A stretch of DNA of 64,000 nt from Trichosphaerium sp. ATCC 40318. Its lineage: Eukaryota; Discosea; Flabellinia; Trichosidae. This document shows positions 48,331 to 59,213 of the stretch, piece after piece (within the stretch, counting starts at the first letter, position 1; each line of letters begins with the position of its first letter). The stretch is from NCBI GenBank assembly GCA_038496445.1, contig JALMLS010000062.1:372001-436000 (forward strand). The letters are read 5' to 3'. The notes beneath the pieces were generated by a model. It saw only the letters and a program-made list of their open reading frames with translations, was not told the origin of the DNA and made no database searches. A program made the position numbers and the translations under genes.

Positions 48331-50933
48331 TTATTTACCCCACGCATGTACTGAGTGTCGCTCACTGCGTGGCTTTTGCCATACCGTAAAGAAAACAACC
48401 ACCACTACCGCTAGTGTTACCACAATGCAAGAAGCGGCAATACCAACTGCTAGGCCTACGCTTATAGAGCTTTCGCAATCATTCCTAATTGAAAACACTA
48501 AATCTATTCTTCCTGTGATAGAAACTTAGTTACTGTAACTTTGTGAAACAAATTCTTTGTTACCTTCGTTATCATCATGGGATTCGGCAAACATTCTAGT
48601 AGCACAATCCGTATTGCTCGATATCACATTAATATTTTCTGGCACGTGAACACAAGAATCGAGTAAATCATAGTCAATAAAGTCCACTCTCTAAAACAAA
48701 TAAGTAATTCTTGTCTATTGTTTTACAATTAAGAAATACCTCTCCGTGTTGCATTCCTTCGTCAGAAACTGTTATATCACCGAAAATATTCATACACCCT
48801 TGTTTCCAGAGCGTTAATAGTCATTATCAATCAGGCTTCTTTCAAAGCACCTTTTACTGTTATTGTTGTGTTTTTCCTCAGCACAATATTACCGGTAACT
48901 GTAAAGTTGCCCTGTACTTCAAACTGCCCATGCCAAATAGTGGCATTGGTTAAAACCATATCAACATCTACAATCCATACGTCTTTATTTTGTATTAGTA
49001 TTTAACGCTCTTTAGAAAAAAAGCGTACTTGACAAACAAAAAAAATCTGATGTAGGAGGCTCAGTATCACACGAGTGTGCAGATGGACCAACGGTTGTTG
49101 GTTCTGGTGTTGGTATAGCGGAGGATAAGGTACTAGTAGGTGGCCTTACTGTTGGTGGTGTTGTCGTAGGAGGCATTGTCGTTGGCGGAAACCGCTAGGC
49201 TATAAACACACAAATACATTTAAAGATAATGTAACGTACTGTTTGAAATGCACCAATATCAATGAGTCCTGCAACGCGGACATTATTATCTAGATGAAAA
49301 AAGCGTAAGTGGATACCTTAGTGTTAAATCACGTGCTTATATCGTGCAATGATACGCCACTTTGAAGTGTACCTAAAAAGGAAAAATGTGAGACGCCAAC
49401 ATGTTTGAACAAGGATTTCAACCTCCGAAGTTAAATACAGTGTCCGAAGCGATATTATAATCATTTCCAGCTGCATTCACAAAAACATTCTGATCCACGT
49501 GCAGTATAGAACCACTTGAAGTACCAGTTGTTGATGTAGTAATAATATTTCTGTACTTTGATGGTGACGGACTTGAGATGATAGTATCGGAACCTTCGAA
49601 ACACCGTCAGTATGTTGTAGTACTCAATAAATAAAGTTATCGTTACCTATGCCGAAAGTACACGATTCAATTTCAAAACTTCCGCCTTCATCTTCACAAT
49701 GGGTGTGCATCACTATTGATTTGTTCAAAAGAGATAAAAAAAAAATCTGTTAAAACGTTTCTCAATCAAGATTGGGTTTTTCCTTATTATGTACAGCATG
49801 AAAATAGGTCGTAATTACATATACGTACTATAAGGTGATCCTGTTACAAGAGTATTTGTTATTCTGAAATTACCTTCGTCATGGCAACTAAGGAGAAGAT
49901 AATAACGATTAGATAAGAAGCAGAGTGGGGTTTTTTTTAGTTGACTATTTAGCTTACTCAAATACTCTATTTACATTTCCTCCTCCAAATACGCGACAAC
50001 GATCAATATACACAAACGCATTTACAGCTTCTTTGGTCAAAAATACCTCTATTCGGTTTCAACAGAAAATCGTTCAAAAGGACAGTTGTTTACCTCTGAA
50101 ATTTCCACGAAAAATACTGTCCGTTACAAACACGTGACCAGATTTTGCTGATATCCCTCTAGGTTGTTCTGAAGAACGTGATTGTATAAATTCGAAATTC
50201 CTGAAGAAGTAACTATTTGCGTCTCTCGGTGTTGAGCCTTTTTTGAAACATATCAACGTGTGCTGTGTTTCACTAATAATTTTTGTTGACAACTTACCTA
50301 CAACGTCCGTTTGTATATCTATAACCCTTAATAGGTGTGAGAACGTGTTTATACTAAGATAATAATAGCGCACGCCATGTTGGAAGATCCTGTAAATGTC
50401 AACGTCACGTGATCAAACGCTATATTCGCCGAACCTAGTAGCAGACGTCAACAAGGTACGAAGTATCGAAGTTGACTCACTGCCGTGTATTCCAATGAGA
50501 GGAATACTTGTTCCTGAGATAGACACATTTGATAGCGAGACATTCGTACAGCCAGATAATGTAATACTAGTAAAAACCACCTGACGACAAATCAGTTTTC
50601 TCCGGTTCAAATACCCAAAAACAAAATCCAAAAGCGAATTTGTTTATTTCGTATCACGTGCGTTTGTGGCAATATTATCAAGTGCTCTTATATCCAGATC
50701 ATGTTTATTACTCAAATCTAATGCATACGTACCACTACGAAGTAATATACAGGCAGGAGTGGTCTATATTTGGGTGCGCATTAGTTTGATGGCGTTATTT
50801 CGAGTTTGAATTTTTTAGTTCGTACCACGCCGTTTATGCTATTTTCAAGTCTAGTGGAAGGAGAAAGGGTAACGCAGCATTGTGTTGACGATATACAGCC
50901 AAAAATAATTATTAAAAAAGTCCAAGAAACCAT
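48331..50933 (-). CDS. Type I membrane protein with parallel beta-helix ectodomain
   Basis: ATG at 50931-50933 gives a signal peptide (MVSWTFLIIIFGCISSTQC) and LSPSTRLENSINGV. Next is ILLRSGTYALDLSNKHDLDI, the pectate-lyase-like entry to a right-handed beta-helix, and repeated strand turns such as TSITLSGCTNVSLSNVSISG. A Thr/Pro linker follows (TTMPPTTTPPTVRPPTSTLS), then short beta exons, and a C-terminal membrane helix (SVGLAVGIAASCIVVTLAVV) with a short basic tail ending HAWGK. About ten introns. Architecture is like the pair at 18.9 and 31.1 kb but sequence similarity is slight. Function unknown; a glycan-binding or adhesive ectodomain is likely. Confidence 0.7.
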
Positions 50934-52246
50934 ACAGTTGTGCCTAAGGTGTATGGGATTTTATAAAACACCAATTCACACAATTACTCAAATACAACAG
51001 GCGCTGTATTGCTTTTAAAATCGTTAAAATCTAACACTAAGGGACCGGGGATTTAGTGGAAGTTTATACGAGATTCAAACACACTCTCGCTTGTTGTTTG
51101 TTGGACATACTGTGAGTGTTCTTATTAATACGAGTGTTTGTCATTATTGTAAAGCGATGTTGTGAACTCAAATATTTTATTGCGTCCGAATTCGTTTTTT
51201 GTCGTCACGCACGTGTTTTTGATGTGGTGCCATTACTTGAGTCTCGATTTTCGATTATCCTTAAACTGTAATAGCACTCCTTTAGAGAGTGTGGCGATCA
51301 TAGATCTAAACTGTAAACAAGTAGATTGATGTTTCAAAGTACAGACAAAGTCAAGTTTTCAGCCGGAATGACTGTTAGCAAAAAAATCTAGTTTCAGCCA
51401 GAATATGACGAATTTGACACTTCTGACAGATCTTGCAAATGTAATGTATTAAAAATGATCTATCCTCACACGCCTGTCCAGTGAATCCACCCCACGTGAT
51501 TTAACAAACTCAGAATAAAAAAATTATTAGCATATTTGGCACCTGGCGGCGTTTACCAAGCCTACAGCAACGCTGGTGGTGTTTTGGGAGGTTTTAACGT
51601 TATTACACCTGCCTTGCTATTTGGGTGGTGCCATAGCGCTTTTGTTGCGTAGGGTAGGCGCTAGCGTAGCGCTAGTAAGTTATACACGTCCGTTGATTTT
51701 TTGAAGCAAAACATACAGTAAACAGTGTTTGAGGCATTCATACCGCGTTTGGCGGTAATGTGATAGCTTTGTAGGCTATCGAACCTTTTTAATTCGCTTT
51801 TATCTCATTGAACACTCCTGTGGTTTGATCGTACCATGTACAGTTTGCGTGTAAAATACTGCGATCATCTTCCATGGTCTATTGAAACTGACATTGAAAA
51901 TTTTGTTACCACTTAAGGTACTAAGTCGTACTATGAAGGACATTGCAGAGCAAATAGTTCACATTGTGATAGATCTACACGTTTGACAGAAGTATCAGAT
52001 CTTACTAGATCTACTAAAAGTGCTGGAAACTCACTTTCTAGAAAATATTAATAAAAACAAAAAATAGAAAAAACAAACAGATATTCCTGAAAGCAAAATC
52101 TCGCAGAGACATTTGTCTAACGCTTCCAATATATTTCTCAATGTAACACGTGGCTTAAATCCCAACTTGTACTTAATAAACAGCTTTTATTAATAACTTA
52201 CTATCAACCGTTGCCGTTCCTCTTCAGAACCTTTAATTTGTACTTG
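50934..52246. other. Long intergenic stretch with G+C-rich segment
   Basis: No gene seen. At 51545-51690 the base composition rises and the palindrome CGCTAGCG is followed at once by another CGCTAG; it might be a structured RNA or an old insert, but I find no terminal repeats or target-site duplication. Confidence 0.35.
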
Positions 52247-52624
52247 ATGCTAAAACAAACTCATAAAATAAGAGGAAAACAACAGCTTTGTTCTGCTTGT
52301 AACAAATATCTACCAAACAGAGCATTTAGTATTACACAGAGAAGGAAACAATATGAAGGAAGGTGTAGTAACTGCATAGAGAAAAACAGAAAACTATTGA
52401 AGGCTGAGAACAAACGAACTTTTAAACCGGCTTCTTCTATTTGTAATGACGTAAATTATTGGGCATCATCTAGCGAAGAAGAAGAGGAATTGTTTTGTAC
52501 AGGATGTGGGGAATATGGACATCAATCGAATGAATGTTATGACCAATACGAGCTTGCTACTATTTCCGATGATTCTGACGCTTACATGCTCCAGCTACCT
52601 TCGAAACCGTTATATTTACAGTAG
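52247..52624 (+). CDS. Stc1-like domain and zinc-knuckle protein
   Basis: A single exon of 125 residues from the ATG at 52247. The first half reads LCSACNKYLPNRAFSITQRR, then RCSNCIEKN, two CxxC pairs as in Stc1-type LIM-like domains. The second half has an acidic stretch (SSSEEEEELF) and a zinc knuckle CTGCGEYGHQSNEC (C-x2-C-x4-H-x4-C). In fission yeast Stc1 links RNAi to the H3K9 methylase complex, but the domain also occurs in many uncharacterised proteins. The zinc knuckle suggests RNA or single-strand DNA binding. Start could be earlier only with a non-ATG codon. Confidence 0.6.
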   Translation: MLKQTHKIRGKQQLCSACNKYLPNRAFSITQRRKQYEGRCSNCIEKNRKLLKAENKRTFKPASSICNDVNYWASSSEEEEELFCTGCGEYGHQSNECYDQYELATISDDSDAYMLQLPSKPLYLQ

Positions 52625-52858
52625 CTCGTCTTCGTACGAGAAAAACTATGTCACGTGAAACAGCATGTGTAAAATTAAGAAAACACCATGTAAATAAATA
52701 ATCTCTGCAAATTCGATATTACTGTAAGATAGCTAAAATACCACTGTGAAAATTAGCCTACTACCAGAGGATTTAAGTACACCTGTTAAGGCAGCTCTCT
52801 GAGAGACTTTTCTGATTTTGTAAATTAGAACTATTAGGCGCTTGATAAAATTGCTGCT

Positions 52859-53912
52859 ATGGCCAACACCTCAATTACAGATACCTTTGGCGAAGGTACA
52901 CTGATACATGATCTAATGTTTCCTATTTTGTGCTAGGCCTTGAGAAGCTTATTCAATCGACGCTAAAGGCAAAGACAAGTGAGTTAACAAAGAGAGAGAA
53001 TGAACTAGAAGAAAGAGAACGTATAGTTAACGAAATGGTTGATAACGTAAAGTGCTCAGAAGAAGGTACACGAACACTAGTAGCTACTACGAATTTTCCA
53101 TTACCAATTTTAATAGAGATTGTTGAACTTCGTGTCGGTCAAATTGTTTATCACGTGACTGCAAAGACACTTCTTAAGCATAAAGATTCGTACTTCCATA
53201 CGCTTTTGAACTCGTCAAACACTGGAGAGGTACAATGTCAGTTTTTTTGTTTTGGAGTTCACGTTTCAAAAGAGGTTTATTGATCGCGATGGTAAAGTAT
53301 TTGAATTCATCCTCGAGTACCTACGGTATGATTGTATTTCTTCTGAACTAAGCAAGAGCCAAATACAAAAGTTAAAGTCAGGTACAACACGTGTGTCAGT
53401 TGGATTTAATAGTGCTGTAGATTCTGTATTTTATAACTTGCCTGGACTATTGAAAGATAGTGAACATGACGAGAATGAACAGGACGAAAAGGAAAAATCT
53501 AAGAGCGTTAAGTTTCTATCAACCTCAGGCGGTTTTAATACGTACCTACGCTGGACCTATTCTGCAATAAAAAATAGAAAAATAGCAAAGTGTAATGGTG
53601 AGACTATTACAATAGTACAGCCAGGTACGTACTTGTTTTTTATCAGAAGTACTGGAAGAGGAGGTAACAACAATGCACATATTTCTCTACACATCAATGA
53701 CGTGGAGGTTGCTAAAGTAAGTGCTATGTTTATTGAGTGAAACTCACTGGCTATAGAGCATGCATGGCAACAACACTGGATTCAATATTTGCTATCAAAT
53801 CTCAGAAGTCTTCATACTTAACGCTGGAGATATTCTAAAAGTGTATCAAAACGCTGCCTCCGGGACCGTAAATACAAGAAACTGTAATGCGTTCACAATA
53901 GTTAAATTGTAA
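52859..53912 (+). CDS. BTB (KCTD-type) protein with C1q/TNF-like C-terminus
   Basis: Exon 1 gives MANTSITDTFGE; exon 2 a coiled coil (KTSELTKRENELEERERIVN) and the BTB start VELRVGQIVYHVTAKTLLKH; exon 3 the rest, DRDGKVFEFILEYLRYD. That is the KCTD/potassium-channel T1 type of BTB, which forms rings and can bind cullin 3. After an acidic-basic linker (EHDENEQDEKEKSKS) comes a beta-sandwich: TITIVQPGTYLFFIRSTGRG, AHISLHINDVEVAKV, then GNNTGFNICYQISEVFILNA and GDILKVYQNAASGTVNTRNC, like the jelly roll of C1q and TNF proteins. There is no signal peptide, so the C1q-like part would be intracellular. TAA at 53910-53912. Confidence 0.7.
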
Positions 53913-55245
53913 TTCACCATTAAACAAACCAGTTCATCACTTTAACACTATCCAAATTTCGTATCACCAATACTGCTCACAATGCAAATAGGTTATAACG
54001 GTATGACTCATTATACCAATGCAAAACCTAGTAAAATAGCTTGAGCTGTACATAGATCTAACATTAGGCGGCTATTTTAAAGACATCATGCCATACCTTA
54101 GGTGATACTGCGCTCCTGATGCCAGCATCGCTTTTGAAACAGCATCCAAACTTTTGATGTTTGCGGGTTACTTTGAGGAGTTTTTACTTACTTCAGAAGC
54201 ATTGTAATCTTCTATTGATTAGTAAATTGTAGCTATGATGCTATAATTGTGGGTGCCAGATATTTGCTCTTATTCGTTCTTGTGGTAATGACAGCCAAGC
54301 CAATTTATTCAAAATAGTTTTTTTTCACATTTTGAGTTTTTAACCGGTCTGAAACTTTGCTGGCCTACCTGAAGACATACTATGGATTGGATATCCCCTA
54401 GAATGCTTTTAGCTTCAGTTTTATTAGCAGAGTTTGTATGCAGACGGGTTACAAATACCGACGAATCTCACCCAAAGCAACAGGCTGTCTTTTTAATAAA
54501 CCTTAGCTCTATCTATCTATCGTTTGTATCAGTGATTATGGTTTCGCTAGTATAGAGTTTATCATACTTTATCTTGCTTTAAACTTATAGCTCTTGTGTT
54601 GTTACCATGCGTACATTTTTATCACCGTTATAGTGAAAGCTTTTATTTTTTTTAAAAACAATGTTGTCCGTTCAAGATGAGAAATAAATGGCGTTAATAG
54701 TTTACTCTACACGCGAACCGGTGTCTATTTCTTCACCATAGAGACACTTTTGGCCCACAGCAACCTTTTGCGTCCTGTTTCACCGGTGTAATGTACTTGA
54801 AAATGACACTGATATTCACGTTAGATACATTGAATGAATTTAAACGGTAGTACCGATCACTTTACAATATCTTAAAGAGTCCCGCTCCCTGTGAATTTCT
54901 TTGCAGGCTAAGTACGAACGCGGAAATACTATCTAGCACCTTGAAAACCGAAGTGAAACGGCGTCGATCTTTCATAAACAATCACGTTTTTTTAAGGGGT
55001 TCCGGTAAAGTATGTGTGCACCCCATCTGCAACGCAATGCAATCTATATCGAATTTATTTTTTTTTTAGCTAAACAGAATGTGGAAAGCGAAGGTGAAAA
55101 AAAGACTGCACTTTTTTAAAAAGCTTTCATTGAACTGTAAAGTTTGACAAAGTTCGGCTTTCACGTGACACAGGGCGGTTATCAAAAGAGGCCAAAGGGG
55201 TGATAACGCAAAGCGACAGCGTTCTGAGAGTGGGAAATTTATAGG
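53913..55245. other. Long intergenic stretch
   Basis: No credible coding frame on either strand over 1.3 kb. Nothing recognised as an RNA gene. Confidence 0.4.
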
Positions 55246-55470
55246 ATGGTTCCCGGCTTCGGAAGAAGATTCTCAACCGCCAAACCGAACTACCCCTTCT
55301 TTGAACAAGAAACGCAATCTAAGAACCTCGTAAGAATGTTCAGCAACAGCAAAACCACTTTTCAATACCACTTCCACGCAGCTTATGAAAACAATGTGGA
55401 AGAGAAGTTCCGTTCAGAAACGAACACCGTTCACAAAACAATTTCAATGACAGACAAGTTAAGCGATTGA
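55246..55470 (+). CDS. Possible small protein, 74 residues
   Basis: An uninterrupted frame starts MVPGFGRRFSTAKPNYPFFE, is polar and basic-aromatic, and ends ISMTDKLSD with TGA. The first 20 residues could serve as a mitochondrial presequence (RR, S, T, K, no acids until E20). It is the only clean frame in a long intergenic area and is not antisense to another. No family recognised. Confidence 0.35.
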   Translation: MVPGFGRRFSTAKPNYPFFEQETQSKNLVRMFSNSKTTFQYHFHAAYENNVEEKFRSETNTVHKTISMTDKLSD

Positions 55471-55664
55471 ACTAAAACACAACAACTTAACAAGTCTTCC
55501 AATAAGTCTTTGTGACACCCTTTATAAGCAATATTATACAAATAACCGTAACTGATCGTAATACATCAATATGTGCTCTTTTAATACAAGTATGCTACAA
55601 TCACGTGCGTTTGGACATAAATATTTCCTCTAACAATTCAATTATTTTGCATCGCTGACAGACA

Positions 55665-56006
55665 TTGCTAGATTCTTTGTTTACACATCAAAGAAGAGAC
55701 TCAGTAACATGTTCGGCGTATGGAATTTGGTGTAGAGATAAAATACATACGATAAATAAATCAATACATACACAGCAATTAACACGACTGACAATACAAA
55801 CATTAACTGGATATACTTTAAATCTCGAGGTTGATCCTTCTTTAAAAGTGGCAGTATTGAAAGAACGTATATTTGACATGGAAGGCATACCTCCTGATGA
55901 GCAACGCCTTATCTTCGGGGGTAGACAACTTGAAGATGAGAGGACAATACAATCATACAAAATAAGAAACAGATCAACAATACATCTTGTTTGGCATCTC
56001 AGATGA
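55665..56006 (+). CDS. Ubiquitin-like protein close to ubiquitin, no diglycine
   Basis: From about 55782 the frame reads [20 protein letters not shown] and, after [31 protein letters not shown] with [20 protein letters not shown] and R, then TGA. That aligns with ubiquitin from residue 2 to residue 74 and stops just where ubiquitin continues with Gly-Gly. EGIPP, QRLIF-G, Q-L-D are conserved; ubiquitin's lysines are mostly replaced. The frame is open upstream to 55665, but has no ATG in frame before the domain; the true start may be in an exon upstream (an ATG at 55708 starts MFGVWNLV in another frame). So it is either spliced from an unseen exon or a decayed copy. Confidence 0.6.
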   Translation: MLDSLFTHQRRDSVTCSAYGIWCRDKIHTINKSIHTQQLTRLTIQTLTGYTLNLEVDPSLKVAVLKERIFDMEGIPPDEQRLIFGGRQLEDERTIQSYKIRNRSTIHLVWHLR

Positions 56007-56826
56007 GAAATAACAACCCAACCCCAAAAAGACTTTTTTTTTAACCGCGCAAAAAAAAACGATATAAATAAAGCAAAGCTGTAAACCCCTTTTTTAAAAC
56101 TTGTTCGTCAAATGTTCTTGTAATCTATTTTGCAACTTGCAATCAAAAAAAGTGTGAACAGGACCAAAAACAACAGCGAATACGCTTTATTTTATCGTTA
56201 TCTAAACAATTGGTTTTTTGCGTGGGTTCACGTGTTTTGTCAAACGCTTTTTCTGAAAACTTTTTCGGTTCAGACAACTCGCGTGCGATTTTCACGTGAA
56301 TCTTCAAGAGTACTCCTTCATTGGTTAGTTTACATGAAAGTTTAATGCATTGGTGATTCCCTTACAATGTACAACGTGTTTTCGTTTAAAACTTCGGGAC
56401 GCGGGGCATTTTTAGGATTTTTTGGGATATCGCCAGTAAATTAAACTCAGGCACAATCGTGAGCGCCTACAATCAAAGTTTTCAGTTGTTTAACACAGTT
56501 TTTGAAACTTTCCGTAGATTTCGTATTTTTGAGTACTTCTAGTTCACGTGGTTTGCGTAACGCTGTTTCTTTTTCATCAAAATAACTAAACTTTATGATA
56601 ATGTATACTGAAACGTGCGATAAGCAAATTTAAGGAAGAAGGAAGTTAACAAAGCGATTTCGGCTTCACATTGCTTTGAGCGGAAACGAACCAAGTACTT
56701 CGCTCACAGATCACCTTAAGATTACTTTCTAGGTTGTTAAAGTTGGTTGTAAAGCCTCATCCTTAATAATTGATGAACAATTTATCTAAAGTATAACCTT
56801 TTATTCACAGGGTTTAGGAGTCGTGT
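56007..56826. other. Intergenic
   Basis: Convergent 3' flanks. Homopolymers after 56030, three CACGTG sites (56230, 56293, 56544). No gene seen. Confidence 0.4.
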
Positions 56827-58437
56827 TTACAATATAGTAGAAACAACAGCGGCTATGACGCTTACAGTGAATACTACATTACTAGCGCTACTTGTTTGAA
56901 TGGTAGAACTTGGAGTAGTATCAGAAGGAGCGGTAGCAGTAGATGCACTAATGACACCAAGACTTGCTCCATTGTTGTTCAAGTTTCTTACAATGGTATC
57001 AACGGTGTTTTGATTCTCGTTTTGAAATCCAACGTCAATACGCGCAGTAACTTGTCTTTTAACGGTAATGCTACATCCACTGGTAGCACCAATACTGACA
57101 GGATTCGATGCAAATTGAGAAACGTATTCATAGATTTGAGCTCTGTTTTTGCAATCTTTGAGAAGCACTCTCACATCCACGGACACTGTAGCGCCACCAT
57201 TACTGGAGAATTCGTCGTCATGTGGAGCTCCGATAGGTTCACAATATCCAATACAGCTCGAGCAAGAGCTTAGACAGAACTCAGGACTACACTCTGTACC
57301 TACATAGAGTTAGAAATGCTGACCTTGTAGAGAAAGTTGTGATTGACTTGCCTGTACTGCATCCAGTTTCTGTGTTGTTTTGTATTTCGGAGCACTCTCC
57401 AGCAACAGTTTCGCGAGATACAGTGCATGGTTGACAAGGACACATGCCATGACATTGTCGTCTGACGTAATCGGCATCATCATCGTCGAATTCATTCAGG
57501 CAGTTTGCCTTTTTCCTCATACAACTAGTGAAAGAATTAGATAAATTGTACCGTAAATCTCAAAGGAAGTAAGGAAATAATCACATACTCATTCTTGTAG
57601 CTTGTTCCATCTGATCCACATACATAGGCTTCAAAAGTTTCTTTGCACATTATTTGAGTACAGTTCATTTTCATATCATCGTCATCATCATCGTCATCAT
57701 CGTCATCGTCATCATCGTCATCATCATATTTATCATCATCATCGCGAACACAATACCCGGCGATAACAGTAGAACAAGAGGCATCTGGACCTCCCTCGAA
57801 TTCCTAAAGACTTTAGAAAACTTCACAGAGCAACTAGCAAGTTATATTTCCATACCTCGCACTCGTATCCAGTGCTACAGTTTTGTAGGGATTGGAAAAT
57901 GTTTGGATCAACGGTGTCTCCATCACAAGGTTCGATGAAAGAACAAGATGTAGCGTTTGCATCACAAGGGCAAGTACCATTACAAGCGAGCGTTACTTTA
58001 TCGTCATCGTCATCTTCAAGGCAGTTTTCTCTTTGCAAAAAGCACCTGTTCGAAACAGTAAGTGAAGAGCTGTTGGAGTTGTTTGACGTACTTGTTTATG
58101 TATGTATCATCGTCTGAACCGCAAACAGGTCGTCTTTCTTGACTGCAAGTACCACATTGCTCTTCTTTTCTTATACGTTCTTCTAGCTCTTTTTTGAAAT
58201 CATCCAAGTCTTTGTCATCGTCGTAATCATCATCACATTGCACAATAACCTAGCAAAGGTTACAAAACAATCTCAGTTATCGCTATAAACGCTCCAATAA
58301 TTGAAGCAACCTCCATAGTTTTTAGGAAGAAGAGGGAGACAAGAACGTAAAAGAAGAGCAAAAACAATGTCAAAACTTACGGCAAAAGAAAACAGCAAGG
58401 CTGCAAGTACTACTGCAATTAATCTGGACGATACCAT
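56827..58437 (-). CDS. GPI-anchored tandem Kazal-like protein with poly-Asp tract
   Basis: Exon 1 (ATG at 58435-58437) gives the signal peptide MVSSRLIAVVLAALLFSFA. Then an acidic segment (DDDYDDDKDLDDFKKELEER) and a first Kazal-like unit split by an intron (CGTCSQERRPVCGSDDDTY, then CFLQRENCLEDDDDDKVTLA). A second set repeats the plan: poly-Asp tract, MNCTQIMCKETFEAYVCGSD, GTSYKNE, then CMRKKANCLNEFDDDDADYV and CHGMCPCQPC. A last exon gives cysteine pairs and a non-Kazal domain (VSVDVRVLLKDCKNRAQIYE), a Ser/Thr-rich stalk (TATAPSDTTPSSTIQTSSAS) and a hydrophobic end without tail, i.e. a GPI signal. VCGSD.TY is the Kazal core. Such proteins inhibit serine proteases; here the loop residue is not certain. 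Six introns. Confidence 0.75.
57673..57735. repeat. TCA/TCG trinucleotide repeat encoding poly-Asp
   Basis: A run of TCA and TCG triplets on the plus strand is, on the minus strand, mixed GAC and GAT codons for about 16 consecutive Asp residues in the Kazal protein. Mixed codons suggest the tract is held by selection or is old rather than freshly slipped. Confidence 0.8.
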
Positions 58438-59148
58438 TTGTCTTCTAACTCGTTGTTATCGGTGTTTGTTTGTTTATAATATGAAACTGACTGGGGGATT
58501 TTGGAGGATTTTGTAGGCAAAACTATTCAACTCCGTCTCAAACTTTTGTAGTTTTCAAAACAACTCAGCGTCTTTCATACTACCAACTAATCAATACTTA
58601 TCTCTCGTGATGTTGACGCATTTGTGGATATATCCTGAGGTCTCCGAGACTTGCATAGCACCGAGAACGTTCGTGACATTTTGTGCAACAATCTAAGCTG
58701 AGGCTGACTAGTCTGTACCTAATATACTGATTGTTGATAGTATTAGTACGGGTTGGATCACGTGACAGCTAGTGGAAGCAAAAACTACAAAAACTTCAAA
58801 TCGAGAGAAAAAGGGGAACGAAAAAACTACAAACGAACTTCTTCATTTCTGCCCGTCCGAGTTTACATACCTCTGATTTATTGCCAACAACGAATATACA
58901 ATGCCTCTCGTACTGATACTTCCCTTGGTCTCCCGAATAGGTTGTGTATTATCCACCAATGACCACGTTAGAAGAACAACCAGCAATACATTCTAAAACA
59001 CACCCAAACAACAGAAGGAAATCTCAGGCGCAGAACGTCAAAATAAGCTGTTTTGGGCTTTCTTTGAAAGTCCGAAAAGGCAGTTTGTGGCGGGTTGTAT
59101 TTACAAGTTGGAGTGCGCCGTACGTAAAGTGAAATAATAAAAAGATGT
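58438..59148. other. Intergenic, upstream of Kazal gene
   Basis: Promoter side of the Kazal gene. Short plus-strand frames at 58753-59132 overlap each other and have no domain signal. Confidence 0.4.
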
Positions 59149-59213
59149 GCCTACGGTGATGAGCTCCTGGTTATGGCTGCATAGCAACTACATTCACCCC
59201 CTGATACATAGGC
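59149..59213 (+). ncRNA. Candidate box C/D snoRNA
   Basis: A terminal stem GCCTA (59149-59153) and TAGGC (59209-59213) brackets a C box GTGATGA (59156-59162) and a D box CTGA (59201-59204), the arrangement of a C/D snoRNA of 65 nt. The guide segment would be the bases just before the D box (ACTACATTCACCCC). Internal C' and D' boxes are weak. It is intergenic, followed directly by two more hairpins (CCCCTG/CAGGGG overlapping the D box, and AGTGC-GCGA-AGCACT), so it may be part of a longer structured RNA to about 59350. Confidence 0.5.

Noticed and set aside
50806-51018. Plus-strand 70-residue frame
   Set aside because: It is antisense to the signal-peptide exon of the beta-helix gene, which splices correctly.
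57654-57938. Plus-strand frame starting with a run of Ile and Val
   Set aside because: Antisense of the poly-Asp triplet repeat in the Kazal gene.
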